In this document: in pieces, positions 34,012 to 42,793 of the stretch | How positions within the stretch are numbered: the first letter of the stretch is position 1 | How the letters are laid out: every line of letters begins with the position of its first letter | DNA from: Halobacillus sp. Nhm2S1 | GTDB lineage: Bacteria; Bacillota; Bacilli; Bacillales; Halobacillaceae | NCBI RefSeq assembly: GCF_019599545.1 | Contig: NZ_JAIEZV010000001.1 | Coordinates: 1,116,001 to 1,180,000 of the forward strand | Direction: 5' to 3' | DNA length: 64,000 nt | Notes under the pieces: generated by a model | Seen by the model: only the letters and a program-made list of their open reading frames with translations | Databases searched by the model: none | What the model was told of the DNA's origin: nothing | Translations under genes and position numbers: made by a program

Positions 34012-34566
34012 TCAGTCTACTCTTCGAATTTCCTTCGCAGGGTTACCAGCTACAAACACGTTCGGCGGGATATCCTTCGTTACCACTGCTCCTGAGCCAA
34101 TTACGACATTATCTCCAATGGTCACTCCTGGGTTGATGACAGCACTTCCTCCAATCCAAACATCATCACCAATGGTAATCGGTCTGCCTGACTCCAACCC
34201 ACTCGCCCTTGTTTCTCGATCCATTGGATGAGTGGCCGTGTACAATTGAACATTCGGACCAATCAGTACTCTTCGCCCGATACGAATCTCACATACATCC
34301 AGAAATACGCAGTTGCAATTAGCAAAAAAACCGTCCCCTACATGAATATTGTAACCATAATCACAATAAAATGGGGGTTCGAGTCCCATCTCCCCTTCAA
34401 TCGTTCCGAAAAGGTCTTGTATGAGCTGCTTACGATAATGGTCTTCTGTATCTTTCGTCTGGTTCAATTGGTACGTCAATTGCTTTGCGCGTGACCGTTC
34501 CATCATTAACTCATCGTCCCAGGATTTATACAATTCGCCTGCCAGCATCTTTTCCTTTTCAGTCAT
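34012..34566 (-). CDS. Maltose/galactoside O-acetyltransferase-like left-handed beta-helix protein
   Basis: A 184-residue trimeric acetyltransferase. An N-terminal helical Mac domain (MLAGELYKSWDDELMMERSRA) is followed by hexapeptide repeats from about residue 70 (NIHVGDGFFANCNCVFLD, IGRRVLIGPNVQLYTATHP, catalytic His in TATHP) to GSGAVVTKDIPPNVFVAGNPAKEIR. It transfers acetyl from acetyl-CoA to a sugar hydroxyl; the physiological acceptor is usually unknown. GAGGTG precedes the ATG. Confidence 0.9.
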   Translation of the reverse strand: MTEKEKMLAGELYKSWDDELMMERSRAKQLTYQLNQTKDTEDHYRKQLIQDLFGTIEGEMGLEPPFYCDYGYNIHVGDGFFANCNCVFLDVCEIRIGRRVLIGPNVQLYTATHPMDRETRASGLESGRPITIGDDVWIGGSAVINPGVTIGDNVVIGSGAVVTKDIPPNVFVAGNPAKEIRRVD

Positions 34567-34654
34567 GAGATCACCTCAGTCATTGGATACGTTCTCTCTT
34601 TACTTTACCATAGTTTTTCGCTAGTCTAGGAACAACCGAAGGAGGTTATTTATT

Positions 34655-35158
34655 ATGCAAGTACGCGAATTGAATCAATCCGATGCCGAAGAATATTACC
34701 GTTTAAGACTGGAAGCGCTACTTACCAATCCTGATGCGTTTATCACTACATATGAACAAGAAAAACAAAGGCCTAATCCCATTATGACGATAGCACAAAG
34801 ACTGGAAAGTGAAACTTCCCGGACGTTCGGGCTTTTTGTTAAAGAGACGCTCGCAGGGGTTGTTACCTTAGTGAAAGAAACTCACCCAAAGTTTTCCCAC
34901 AAAGCTTCCATCCTAGCCATGTACATAACCAAAGATCATAGACGAAAAGGTGGCGCAGAACTCTTAATCAACGAATTGATTCAATTTGCGCGTGCCATTG
35001 AGCTTGAGGTCCTTCATTTGAGCGTGGTTACAGATAATCACCCAGCAAAGGAATTGTATAAAAAACTCGGCTTCCAAACGTACGGCACAGAGGTAAAAGC
35101 CATCAAATTACCAGGCCGCTATTTAGACGAAGATCATATGGTCCTCTTTCTAAAATGA
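34655..35158 (+). CDS. GNAT-family N-acetyltransferase
   Basis: A 167-residue acetyltransferase. Motif A is LAMYITKDHRRKGGAELLINE (about residues 88-107), followed by HLSVVTDNHPAKELYKKLGFQTYGTE, the typical GNAT motif B. GGAGG lies upstream of the ATG. Substrate unknown. A short dispersed repeat follows it. Confidence 0.86.
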   Translation: MQVRELNQSDAEEYYRLRLEALLTNPDAFITTYEQEKQRPNPIMTIAQRLESETSRTFGLFVKETLAGVVTLVKETHPKFSHKASILAMYITKDHRRKGGAELLINELIQFARAIELEVLHLSVVTDNHPAKELYKKLGFQTYGTEVKAIKLPGRYLDEDHMVLFLK

Positions 35159-35186
35159 TTGAACAAATATCATGTTCTTTTCGTAG

Positions 35187-35302
35187 AAGCTCCCTTTACT
35201 TGAAGGCTTAGTTTCGAGACTTTTGTTGAGTGGATGGGGTGATGGGGAAGCAACGACCCCCGTATCATCTCGAATTCAATCCTTCCGTAATCCTGCCATA
35301 TA
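35187..35302. repeat. Dispersed intergenic repeat, shortest copy
   Basis: About 116 bp from AAGCTCCCTTTACTTGAAGG to AATCCTGCCATATA. The ends match the full copies (GGCTTAGTTTCGAGAC at the left), but both hairpin modules are lost and the right inverted end is diverged. Confidence 0.72.
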
Positions 35303-35413
35303 CTTTAATAACGGAAAATAAACCATAAATCGTTGGGCGTTGGAAAATTGAAACATTCCTCCCTGCTCTTTCGTACAGAAAAGAGAAAAGCAACTTAGGT
35401 AAAGGGTGAAACT

Positions 35414-36136
35414 ATGATAGAAATCAATCGTATCTCTAAAAGTTTTGCAGGAAAACAAGCAGTGAAAGACCTGGACCTCTCTGTTCCGGATGGTAAAATC
35501 TTTGGCTTTCTCGGCCCGAACGGGGCTGGAAAATCAACGACCATTAAGATGATGACAGGGATTTTGCCCATTGATGAAGGTTCAATCATTATGAATGGCA
35601 TCGATGTGGCGAAAGAACCGATGAAGGCCAAGCATCAATTTGGGTATGTTCCGGACCGGTCAGACATATTTCTCAGGTTAAAAGGAATTGAGTACCTCAA
35701 TTTTATCGCTGATGTTTTCGAAGTTCCTAAAGATATCCGCAAAGAAAAAATTGAGCATTTGACCAAAAGCTTCGGCATTTATGAGGCTTTGAATGATCAT
35801 ATCCAGACCTACTCCCATGGAATGAGACAGAAGATTGTAGTTAGTGGAGTACTGCTTCATGATCCAGACGTATGGATTCTAGATGAACCGTTAACGGGCC
35901 TGGATCCGAAGTCCTCCTACACATTGAAGGAAATGATGCGAGACCATGCTAGGAGAGGGAAGATCGTCTTTTTTTCCACACATGTTTTAGAAGTAGTGGA
36001 ACAGTTGTGTGATGAAGTCGCAATCATCAATAATGGCCATGTACAGTTCAAGGGGAATATGGCTGAGATGAGACAGCAATTCAAAGATGATGATAATTTG
36101 GAGCAATTGTTCCTGGAGTTGACACAAAATGAATAA
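35414..36136 (+). CDS. ABC exporter ATP-binding protein
   Basis: A 240-residue ATPase with Walker A GPNGAGKST, signature YSHGMRQKI, Walker B VWILDEPLTGLDP and switch His in FFSTHVLEVVEQL. It belongs to the drug/lantibiotic-type (CcmA-like) ATPases. It overlaps the permease gene by 8 bases, so the pair is coupled. An AAGGGTG ribosome site precedes the ATG. Substrate is unknown; B. subtilis YthP is of similar type. Confidence 0.9.
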   Translation: MIEINRISKSFAGKQAVKDLDLSVPDGKIFGFLGPNGAGKSTTIKMMTGILPIDEGSIIMNGIDVAKEPMKAKHQFGYVPDRSDIFLRLKGIEYLNFIADVFEVPKDIRKEKIEHLTKSFGIYEALNDHIQTYSHGMRQKIVVSGVLLHDPDVWILDEPLTGLDPKSSYTLKEMMRDHARRGKIVFFSTHVLEVVEQLCDEVAIINNGHVQFKGNMAEMRQQFKDDDNLEQLFLELTQNE

Positions 36137-37763
36137 AGCATGGAAATTGATGCGTGTCATGGTCAAAATGCAGTTGTCCATGGCTAACAAAAGCAGCATG
36201 GAAATTTTCGGGTTTGTTGTTATTGGTTTAATGATGATCCCGTTCGGCCTGCTCATCTTATTTTTTATTCAAGGAATTATTGGAAACATGTATGCAGCCC
36301 TGGAACCACTAGGAAACGAAGGGGTCATTCTCGGATTATTGTTCGTGATGATGACTTTTATTTTCTGTTTCACAAGTATAGGAACCGTTCTCAGTTCTTT
36401 TTACTTCGCGGAAGATGTGGAGTCCTTTATTTCATTACCTTTTCAACCGTATCAAATCTTGTTCGGGAAATCAGCGGTTCCATTTCTATCGTTATATGGT
36501 TTGAATACGATCTTGCTGCTCCCTTCCCTCGTTTTTTATGGGTTACATAGCGGAGCAGGAGCTCTATATTACCTATTAGCGATAATTGTATGGGCTTTGA
36601 CACCGATTATACCTTTCGTTTTAACTGCTATCGTCCTGATGTTTATCATGCGTTTCGCTAACATATCAAAAAATAAGGATCGTACGAAAGTTCTTGTTGG
36701 GCTACTTGGGTTTGCCTTTGCCATCGGAATTAATGTACTGCTACGATTAGATTCTGGCACAGGCGATGTCGCGGAAATGTTAACACAGCAAAACGCTCTT
36801 CTTGAACTTGTTACAAAATTCTTCCCCACTGCTTACTTCAGTAGTATTGCATTGACAGATATAGGGTCCTGGACTGGAGCTTTTTACTTCCTGCTGTTTG
36901 TCGCCTTATCTCTAGGAGCGATTGTGTTATTTCTTACAGTCGGACAAAAGTTATACTTTAAAGGTGTATTAGGTTTATCTGGCGGGAAGCGCAGTGAGTT
37001 TGACGAAGAAAAAGTTCAGAAGCATGTGAAGCAGCAGTCCCTACTAACGAGCTTATGGCAAAAAGAAATGCGTATCATCTTCCGAACACCGACATTCTTC
37101 ACACAAATTGTCGTACAGAGTCTTTTCTTTCCTGTATTCTTGATTATTGTCATGATGTTGGACCCCAATGGACCTTTGACAGGATGGGGCACGCAGCTCA
37201 GTGAAATAGAAGGAAAGAAAGTCATTCTCGGGATGTTCGGGATCACAGTTGTGACATTAGGAATCAATCCAGCCTCCTTCTCTTCTATTTCTAGAGATGG
37301 AAAGAGCTGGTTCAACCATTTATACTTACCAATTCCATCATCAACGGTCATTTTAAGTAAGCTGCTCGTTTCATTCTTTATGAATTTTCTTTCCATACTT
37401 CTTTTAAGCTTAGCCTCGTTAATCGTACTTAAAGTACCATTTACCATATGGCTGCTCTGGTTTGTTATTTCTTTAATTACTGGCTGGGTCGCAAGCATCG
37501 CTGGACTTATGATCGACTTGTACAGTCCAAAGCTGAATTGGACGGATGAGAGAGAAGTTTTCAAAGGAAGGTTTATTGGAATCGTCCCCCTAGCACTGGA
37601 AGTGGCAGTCTTCGGGATCATCATTTTTATTTTGTGGAATAGTGGTCTCGAAGGGATATGGACTGTGAGCAGTGTACTGATCCTTATATTGTTCATCATT
37701 ACTATCATTTCCCAATATTTCTTAAATCGTATGGTTGAAAGAAAATACTATAAAATTGTTTAA
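36129..37763 (+). CDS. Large ABC exporter permease
   Basis: A 544-residue integral membrane protein with roughly twelve hydrophobic helices (for example FGFVVIGLMMIPFGLLILFF, then VILGLLFVMMTFIFCF), about the size of two six-helix units fused. This is longer than most ABC-2 permeases and fits Bacillaceae exporter permeases that pair with a single ATPase. No family function is known to me. It is translated with the upstream ATPase and closes the operon before a terminator. Confidence 0.82.
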   Translation: MNKAWKLMRVMVKMQLSMANKSSMEIFGFVVIGLMMIPFGLLILFFIQGIIGNMYAALEPLGNEGVILGLLFVMMTFIFCFTSIGTVLSSFYFAEDVESFISLPFQPYQILFGKSAVPFLSLYGLNTILLLPSLVFYGLHSGAGALYYLLAIIVWALTPIIPFVLTAIVLMFIMRFANISKNKDRTKVLVGLLGFAFAIGINVLLRLDSGTGDVAEMLTQQNALLELVTKFFPTAYFSSIALTDIGSWTGAFYFLLFVALSLGAIVLFLTVGQKLYFKGVLGLSGGKRSEFDEEKVQKHVKQQSLLTSLWQKEMRIIFRTPTFFTQIVVQSLFFPVFLIIVMMLDPNGPLTGWGTQLSEIEGKKVILGMFGITVVTLGINPASFSSISRDGKSWFNHLYLPIPSSTVILSKLLVSFFMNFLSILLLSLASLIVLKVPFTIWLLWFVISLITGWVASIAGLMIDLYSPKLNWTDEREVFKGRFIGIVPLALEVAVFGIIIFILWNSGLEGIWTVSSVLILILFIITIISQYFLNRMVERKYYKIV

Positions 37764-37769
37764 AACATT

Positions 37770-37801
37770 AAAAAAGCTCTGAGTAAAACTCAGAGCTTTT
37801 A
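37770..37801 (+). terminator. Terminator after the ABC exporter operon
   Basis: AAAAAAGCTCTGAGT and ACTCAGAGCTTTT pair around AAA. Confidence 0.88.
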
Positions 37802-37828
37802 AGTATTTCACCATATTTCATTAGATAT

Positions 37829-38035
37829 TTAGCCTCCAAAGAAAAAGTCAAGAATATTACCCGCTTTGGAAGCGTTCTGATTATAAAACTCTGAATACCC
37901 GCAGTTTTTGCAATAAACGACGGTGAACTTATTGTTTTGTACATCCATCATTTTTGATAGACCTGATCCTGTCATGGATACATCCTTTTCTCCTGCATCT
38001 GTACTTCCACATTTAATACAACCTTGATTACTCAT
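37829..38035 (-). CDS. DUF2082-like zinc-ribbon protein
   Basis: A 68-residue protein with two cysteine pairs, CIKCG at residues 6-10 and CKNCGYSEFY near residue 43, followed by the end NILDFFFGG. This pattern matches small nucleic-acid-binding zinc-ribbon proteins of the DUF2082 type. Role unknown. The ATG has GGGAGAGG upstream. It precedes no partner; uspA lies just upstream in the same direction and could be cotranscribed. Confidence 0.75.
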   Translation of the reverse strand: MSNQGCIKCGSTDAGEKDVSMTGSGLSKMMDVQNNKFTVVYCKNCGYSEFYNQNASKAGNILDFFFGG

Positions 38036-38070
38036 TGGAAACCTCTCCCTCCTCTAAACTATGATGATCA

Positions 38071-38490
38071 TTACTTTACAATCATGACCGGGCATTTCGC
38101 TCTCTTCGCTACTTTATGGCTTACACTACCTAATACCATTTCCTGCAGGGTGTTCAAACCTCTACTTCCAATGATTACAAGGTCAAAGTTATTTTCATTT
38201 GCGTATTTAACAATGGTTGGACCTGGCTCACCATGTTGTAGGCTTATTTGATACGACGCATTTTTCTTTTGAAAGATAGCTTCAATTGGTTGCAACCTCT
38301 GCTGCCGACGCTGTTCTACTAAACCTTGATCACCTTCAGATAAAACATCTGATTTCGACTGCTCCCCGTCAATCACATAAACGATTGTGATCTCACCGTC
38401 CCCTTGTAAATTAGCTAGCTCCGCCGCACGTTCGGCAGTCCGTATAGAGTGGTCGGATCCATCTGCTGCTACTAATATCTTCTTATACAT
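38071..38490 (-). CDS. Universal stress protein (UspA family)
   Basis: A 139-residue UspA domain that binds ATP: opening MYKKILVAADGSDHSIRTA, and the nucleotide motif GSRGLNTLQEMVLGSVSHKV (G-2x-G-9x-GS), ending KRAKCPVMIVK. The ATG at 38490 is chosen because GGGGGG lies just before it. It is divergent from the SulP carrier gene; UspA proteins are often next to SulP carriers in bacteria, which suggests a regulatory link (inference). Confidence 0.9.
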   Translation of the reverse strand: MYKKILVAADGSDHSIRTAERAAELANLQGDGEITIVYVIDGEQSKSDVLSEGDQGLVEQRRQQRLQPIEAIFQKKNASYQISLQHGEPGPTIVKYANENNFDLVIIGSRGLNTLQEMVLGSVSHKVAKRAKCPVMIVK

Positions 38491-38694
38491 TGGAATTCCC
38501 CCCATCGATATTCATCTATTGTTTTCATTTTACCATTATCATTTATTATAAAGGTAAAAATCCTACCATTAAATAACACCCAACAAAATAATTTTTGTAT
38601 AGTTTGGGTCTATTCAAGCGAAAAAGAGAGAAAAAAAGAGTAAAAAACCTATTTATGCGCTTACATGGGGTTATGTAATATCCCTCATAGGTGA

Positions 38695-38742
38695 TATAAT
38701 CTGATCGTTCTTGCCGGATTTCCGTATTGTCACGGACAATAC
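38695..38742 (+). promoter_or_regulatory. Extended -10 promoter and palindrome before sulP
   Basis: TGATATAAT (38692-38700) is an extended -10 element. Downstream, in the leader, GTATTGTC at 38724-38731 and GACAATAC at 38735-38742 form a perfect palindrome with a 3-base centre. It could be an operator or a small hairpin close to the ribosome site at 38762. Confidence 0.55.
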
Positions 38743-38772
38743 AAAACAAAAATAGTAGAAAGAGGTGCGCAA

Positions 38773-40233
38773 TTGAACACAGAAACAATTAAACAACAAT
38801 GGTTTGGAAACGTAAAAAACGATGTGCTTTCAGGCATGGTCGTCGCAATGGCGCTCATCCCTGAAGCGATCGCTTTCTCTATCATCGCTGGAGTCGACCC
38901 CATGGTAGGACTGTACGCTTCCTTCTGTATCGCTGTCGTCATTGCTTTTATAGGTGGTCGACCAGGTATGATTTCTGCTGCGACCGGAGCTATGGCTGTC
39001 CTTATGGTCACTTTAGTTAAGGACCATGGTTTAGAGTATTTGCTGGCTGCTACGATTCTGACAGGAATTTTACAGTTTACTTTAGGTGCATTAAAAATCG
39101 GACAGCTTATGAAGTTCATTCCTAGGTCAGTCATGATTGGTTTTGTGAATGCCCTAGCAATTCTTATTTTCTCGTCACAACTTGTCCATTTTGAAGGGGC
39201 AGGATTGGCTATGTATGCGATGGTAGTTGGTTCATTAGCTATTATTTATATACTACCTAGATTTACAAAATCCGTTCCATCACCACTTGTGGCTATTGTT
39301 GTAATGACAATCATCGCCATCACGACAGGAGCTGGGTTGAAAACGGTTGGAGATATGGGTGAATTATCCAGTACGCTGCCTATTTTTCTATTACCAGATA
39401 TCCCATTGACGTTTGAAACACTACAAATTATTTTCCCTATCTCATTAGCTCTTGCTTTTGTAGGGTTACTTGAATCATTATTAACCGCACAGATTGTAGA
39501 TGATATGACAGATACTGTGAGTGATAAAAACAAAGAAGCTAGAGGACAGGGAATGGCTAACGTTGTTTCAGGGTTCTTTGGTGGAATGGCTGGTTGTGCC
39601 ATGATCGGTCAATCCGTTATTAACGTCTCTTCAGGTGGGCGTGGACGATTATCAACACTCGTAGCAGGAATATTCATGATGTTGCTGATTATTGTATTCA
39701 ATGATCTCCTCGTTCAAATTCCTATGGCCGTCCTTGTTGGAGTCATGATTATGGTATCCATCGGAACGTTTGATTGGAGCTCGCTTACACGCTTCAAGAA
39801 GACTCCAATTACAGACAGTATCGTCATGCTAGTAACCGTTGGTACAGTAGTACAAACTCATGACCTGTCTAAAGGTGTTATTGCTGGTGTCATCTTGAGT
39901 GCTATTTTCTTCGTTGCTAAGATTTCAAAGGTAAAAGTTGAGGAAGTATTCGATCAGAGTGCAGAAAAAATGGTTTATCATGTCAGCGGTCAAGTCTTCT
40001 TCGCTTCCACTGATAGCTTGATTAAGCATTTCGACTATGATGTTAAAACATCTCATGTCGTGATTGATTTTACCCATTCCCATGTTTGGGATGACTCGGC
40101 TGTGGCTGCCATTGATAAACTTGTAACGAAGTATGAAGAACGTGATATAAATGTTGAGATTGTTGGTTTGAATAAGGACAGTTCTCAACTTGTCCAACGT
40201 CTTACAGTCAATGACAAATTAAATGCTTCATAA
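38773..40233 (+). CDS. SulP-family anion carrier with STAS domain
   Basis: A 486-residue carrier: about ten to twelve helices (residues 1-390, with [20 protein letters not shown] and [20 protein letters not shown] near the start) and a C-terminal STAS domain ([38 protein letters not shown]). SulP members carry sulfate, bicarbonate or other anions; BicA-type bicarbonate uptake is plausible for a marine-type cell, but the sequence does not decide. The start is a TTG behind AGAGGTG; no better upstream ATG exists. Confidence 0.9.
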   Translation: MNTETIKQQWFGNVKNDVLSGMVVAMALIPEAIAFSIIAGVDPMVGLYASFCIAVVIAFIGGRPGMISAATGAMAVLMVTLVKDHGLEYLLAATILTGILQFTLGALKIGQLMKFIPRSVMIGFVNALAILIFSSQLVHFEGAGLAMYAMVVGSLAIIYILPRFTKSVPSPLVAIVVMTIIAITTGAGLKTVGDMGELSSTLPIFLLPDIPLTFETLQIIFPISLALAFVGLLESLLTAQIVDDMTDTVSDKNKEARGQGMANVVSGFFGGMAGCAMIGQSVINVSSGGRGRLSTLVAGIFMMLLIIVFNDLLVQIPMAVLVGVMIMVSIGTFDWSSLTRFKKTPITDSIVMLVTVGTVVQTHDLSKGVIAGVILSAIFFVAKISKVKVEEVFDQSAEKMVYHVSGQVFFASTDSLIKHFDYDVKTSHVVIDFTHSHVWDDSAVAAIDKLVTKYEERDINVEIVGLNKDSSQLVQRLTVNDKLNAS

Positions 40234-40267
40234 GAAAAGCGCAAGGCCTAAAGCCTTGCGCTTTTTT
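40234..40267. terminator. Bidirectional terminator
   Basis: AAAAGCGCAAGGC and GCCTTGCGCTTTT pair around CTAAA, between the convergent sulP and acetyltransferase genes. Confidence 0.88.
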
Positions 40268-40793
40268 CTATCCATTCTTCCCTCAACATACTGTAGACAC
40301 AGGAATCCTGCCATTTCCCTTTCACAAGCAAATCCTTTCGAAGTGTTCCTTCTTTAACCATCTCGACCTTTTCCAGTACCCTGATCGATCCGATATTCTC
40401 CGGATTTGATGTTGCCACCACTCGCTGAAGTTCACAGTGTTCGAAACAAAAGTTGATCATCAATTGAACAGCCTCTGTCGCCAGACCTTTCCCCCAATGA
40501 TCTTGATGAATGATAAAGCCGATTTCACCAACACCATCCCAGTCTCTAATATTCATCTCTATATTACCAACCACCTGATCGTTTTTTTTCTCTACGATGG
40601 TAAAAACATAACGGCTTCTATGCCTTTGCTTCCGATCAATAATCACTTGACGGACGAAAAAGAGACTGTCTTCCTCTGTGTTTGGCCCCCAAGGCTGGTG
40701 TTTTACCGTCTCTTCATTCGATGAATAAGGGTGAAAAGCTGACCAGTCTTCAAGTATAACTTCCCGAAGATAAATTCGGTCATTCTCTTCCAT
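40248..40793 (-). CDS. RimJ/RimL-type GNAT acetyltransferase
   Basis: A 181-residue acetyltransferase with the RimJ/RimL pattern: opening ENDRIYLREVILEDWSAF, motif A IGFIIHQDHWGKGLATEAVQ and motif B VVATSNPENIGSIRVLEKVEM. Members acetylate protein N-termini or small amines; substrate unknown. The ATG at 40793 is 8 bases after GGAG; an in-frame GTG three codons earlier is less likely. Confidence 0.85.
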   Translation of the reverse strand: MEENDRIYLREVILEDWSAFHPYSSNEETVKHQPWGPNTEEDSLFFVRQVIIDRKQRHRSRYVFTIVEKKNDQVVGNIEMNIRDWDGVGEIGFIIHQDHWGKGLATEAVQLMINFCFEHCELQRVVATSNPENIGSIRVLEKVEMVKEGTLRKDLLVKGKWQDSCVYSMLREEWIEKSARL

Positions 40794-40840
40794 CACTTCC
40801 ACTCCATCACGTCCTATATCCTTTCATTTTTATCAGTTTC

Positions 40841-41113
40841 TTAAAGATACGCTTTCAACTCATTCATCCATGGACTAGGATCTTCTTTCACCATATAAGC
40901 ACGTACACCTTTGTGCGTATGCAAATATAGCATTCCATACATGGACGATAATTTTCGATATGATACATCATGAATGGCATGAAGAGGAAAAGTTTCCTGT
41001 GGGGACACGACCTTCGTTTCAAACAACTCCAGCTTGCCTTCTTTCTCTAAATAGAGCTGCTGATTATTTTCTATGACACGCGTTCTCTCAAATATAGGTT
41101 GAGAACATACCAA
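40841..41113 (-). CDS. Conserved-looking small hypothetical protein
   Basis: A 90-residue protein starting at a TTG (MVCSQPIFERTRVIENNQQL) with a compact, beta-rich look: LYLEKEGKLELFETKVV, IHDVSYRKLSSMYGMLYLHTH and a final amphipathic helix PSPWMNELKAYL, resembling a pleckstrin-homology-type fold. This is only a pattern impression. The ribosome site is weak (AAAGGG, distance 7). A full dispersed repeat lies upstream. Confidence 0.55.
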   Translation of the reverse strand: MVCSQPIFERTRVIENNQQLYLEKEGKLELFETKVVSPQETFPLHAIHDVSYRKLSSMYGMLYLHTHKGVRAYMVKEDPSPWMNELKAYL

Positions 41114-41203
41114 CTTTATCGCCCTTTCCTTGCGCCTTTTCTACTTCAAGTATACCGCACTTATTAAGACCGTGTATAGACAATCCCCTTTACTCCTCTA
41201 TAT

Positions 41204-41730
41204 GGCAGGATTGTGGAAGACTCAGTATCGAGATGTTTCCGGGGTTCGTTGCTGAGTTGAGCGTCAGGGGTGGCTGGGAAGCAACTCGCTTTCCTGTGGG
41301 GGAGTGGCGAGCTTCCTTGGGCGGTCTGAGCACTAAGGGATCTCGCCTATCTCCTTTCTCCCACGGGAGTCTCGCAGCTTCCCAACCACCCCTTTTGATG
41401 TAAGCGAGAAACGAACCCATGTACCAAGAGTTGGAGGGTCTTCCACTATCCAACTGGTATAAAGCGCTCTGGATCAAGCTTTTAAGTGTCATGGCGGTGT
41501 TTTATAATCCAGTTCCCATAATCATACGAGCTGGCCTTTTAGAAGTGGTTTCGAGAATCTTCCATGGTAAAGGGGCGGAGGGGAACGGTGAGACTCCTAT
41601 GGGACGTGTGGGACAGGTGAGACCCCGGAAGGCGTAGCCTGGGGAGGCTCACCGCCCGAAAGCGAACCTTTTCCCGGAGCCCCTAGAACCACACCATCGT
41701 TTCGAAACCGAGTCTTCCACAATCGGGAGC
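41204..41730. repeat. Dispersed intergenic repeat, full copy in one orientation
   Basis: A 527-bp element from GGCAGGATTGTGGAAGACTC to GAGTCTTCCACAATCGGGAGC, with inverted ends. The GGGTGGCTGGGAAGC/GCTTCCCAACCACCCC module is on the left and the GGGGCGGAGGGGAACGG/CTCACCGCCCGAAAGCG module on the right, joined by about 150 bp of diverged spacer. It fills most of the 719-bp gap between divergent genes. Short frames inside it are not genes. Confidence 0.88.
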
Positions 41731-41832
41731 GTTTGTGGAAGAAGGGCGTCTGGCTTTCTTTCAAGGATTTTTTGTATTAGGATAGTAAAGGTGTTTTTTT
41801 TGCACAACCTAAGTACAACTGGAGGAACCATC

Positions 41833-42705
41833 ATGAGCAATCGAAACAAAGGAATCATACTTCTACTCATATCTGCCTTCGGCTTCTCTATGATGGCGGC
41901 ATTAGTCAAGCTGTCTGGAGACGTTCCGACTGTTCAAAAGACTTTATTTCGAAACCTTGTATCAGCCATTATCGCCTTTGGGTTTGTTCTATACAACAAA
42001 GAACGATTATTTGGTAAAAAGGAAAACCAGAAGCTTCTGCTCTCGCGTTCCGCACTTGGTACCATTGGGATGGTGTTGTTTTTCTATGCCATTGACAACC
42101 TCGTGCTTTCAGATGCAGATATGCTCAACAAACTCAGTCCATTTTTGTTAATCATATTTTCAGCCATCTTTTTGAAAGAGAAAGCGCGTCTGTATCAAAT
42201 CATCGCTATTATCGTAGCGTTTATCGGTACACTGTTCATCATTAAACCAGCGTTCTCTGTCGAGTTCATTCCTTACCTCGCCGGGATTTTCTCCGCTGTT
42301 TTTGCGGCGGGCGCCTATACGTTGCTTCGTGTCTTGGGAGATAAAGAAAAGTTTTACACCATCGTTTTCTATTTTTCATTTTTCACAACAGTGACCCTGC
42401 TCCCTTTTACCATTGCTTTCTATGAACCGATGAGTTTGAAACAATGGGTGTACCTGCTATCCGCTGGTGCCTTTGCGACCTTAGGTCAATTCGGTTTAAC
42501 CATAGCCTACAAATACGCACCGGCTCGGGAGATCTCTATTTTCTTCTATTCAACCGTTGTCTACTCAGCACTAATAAGTATCCTTTTATTTGATCAAGTA
42601 CCCGATATCTTCAGCATCCTCGGTTACTTCACGATCTTCGGTGCCTCCCTCTATATGTTCTTGAAAAACAACAAAGAGGCAAAAAAAGTGGAGACGGCTC
42701 GGTAG
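41833..42705 (+). CDS. DMT-superfamily (EamA) carrier
   Basis: A 290-residue carrier with ten hydrophobic helices in two EamA repeats: first GIILLLISAFGFSMMAALVKLSG, second from FIPYLAGIFSAVFAAGAYTLLRVLG. Motifs such as RSALGTIGMVLFFYAIDNL and LSPFLLIIFSAIFLKEKARL fit drug/metabolite exporters. Substrate unknown. The ATG at 41833 follows GGAGG; an earlier in-frame ATG has no ribosome site. Confidence 0.88.
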   Translation: MSNRNKGIILLLISAFGFSMMAALVKLSGDVPTVQKTLFRNLVSAIIAFGFVLYNKERLFGKKENQKLLLSRSALGTIGMVLFFYAIDNLVLSDADMLNKLSPFLLIIFSAIFLKEKARLYQIIAIIVAFIGTLFIIKPAFSVEFIPYLAGIFSAVFAAGAYTLLRVLGDKEKFYTIVFYFSFFTTVTLLPFTIAFYEPMSLKQWVYLLSAGAFATLGQFGLTIAYKYAPAREISIFFYSTVVYSALISILLFDQVPDIFSILGYFTIFGASLYMFLKNNKEAKKVETAR

Positions 42706-42754
42706 CCGGGAACAGCAATCAATGGAGGACTTTTTCACAAAAAACTCTCTCCTA

Positions 42755-42789
42755 TTAAAAAAAAGCGACCGCGTCCGGTCGCTTTTTTT
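42755..42789. terminator. Bidirectional terminator
   Basis: AAAAAAAGCGACCG and CGGTCGCTTTTTTT pair around CGTC, between convergent genes. Confidence 0.88.
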
Positions 42790-42793
42790 AATT

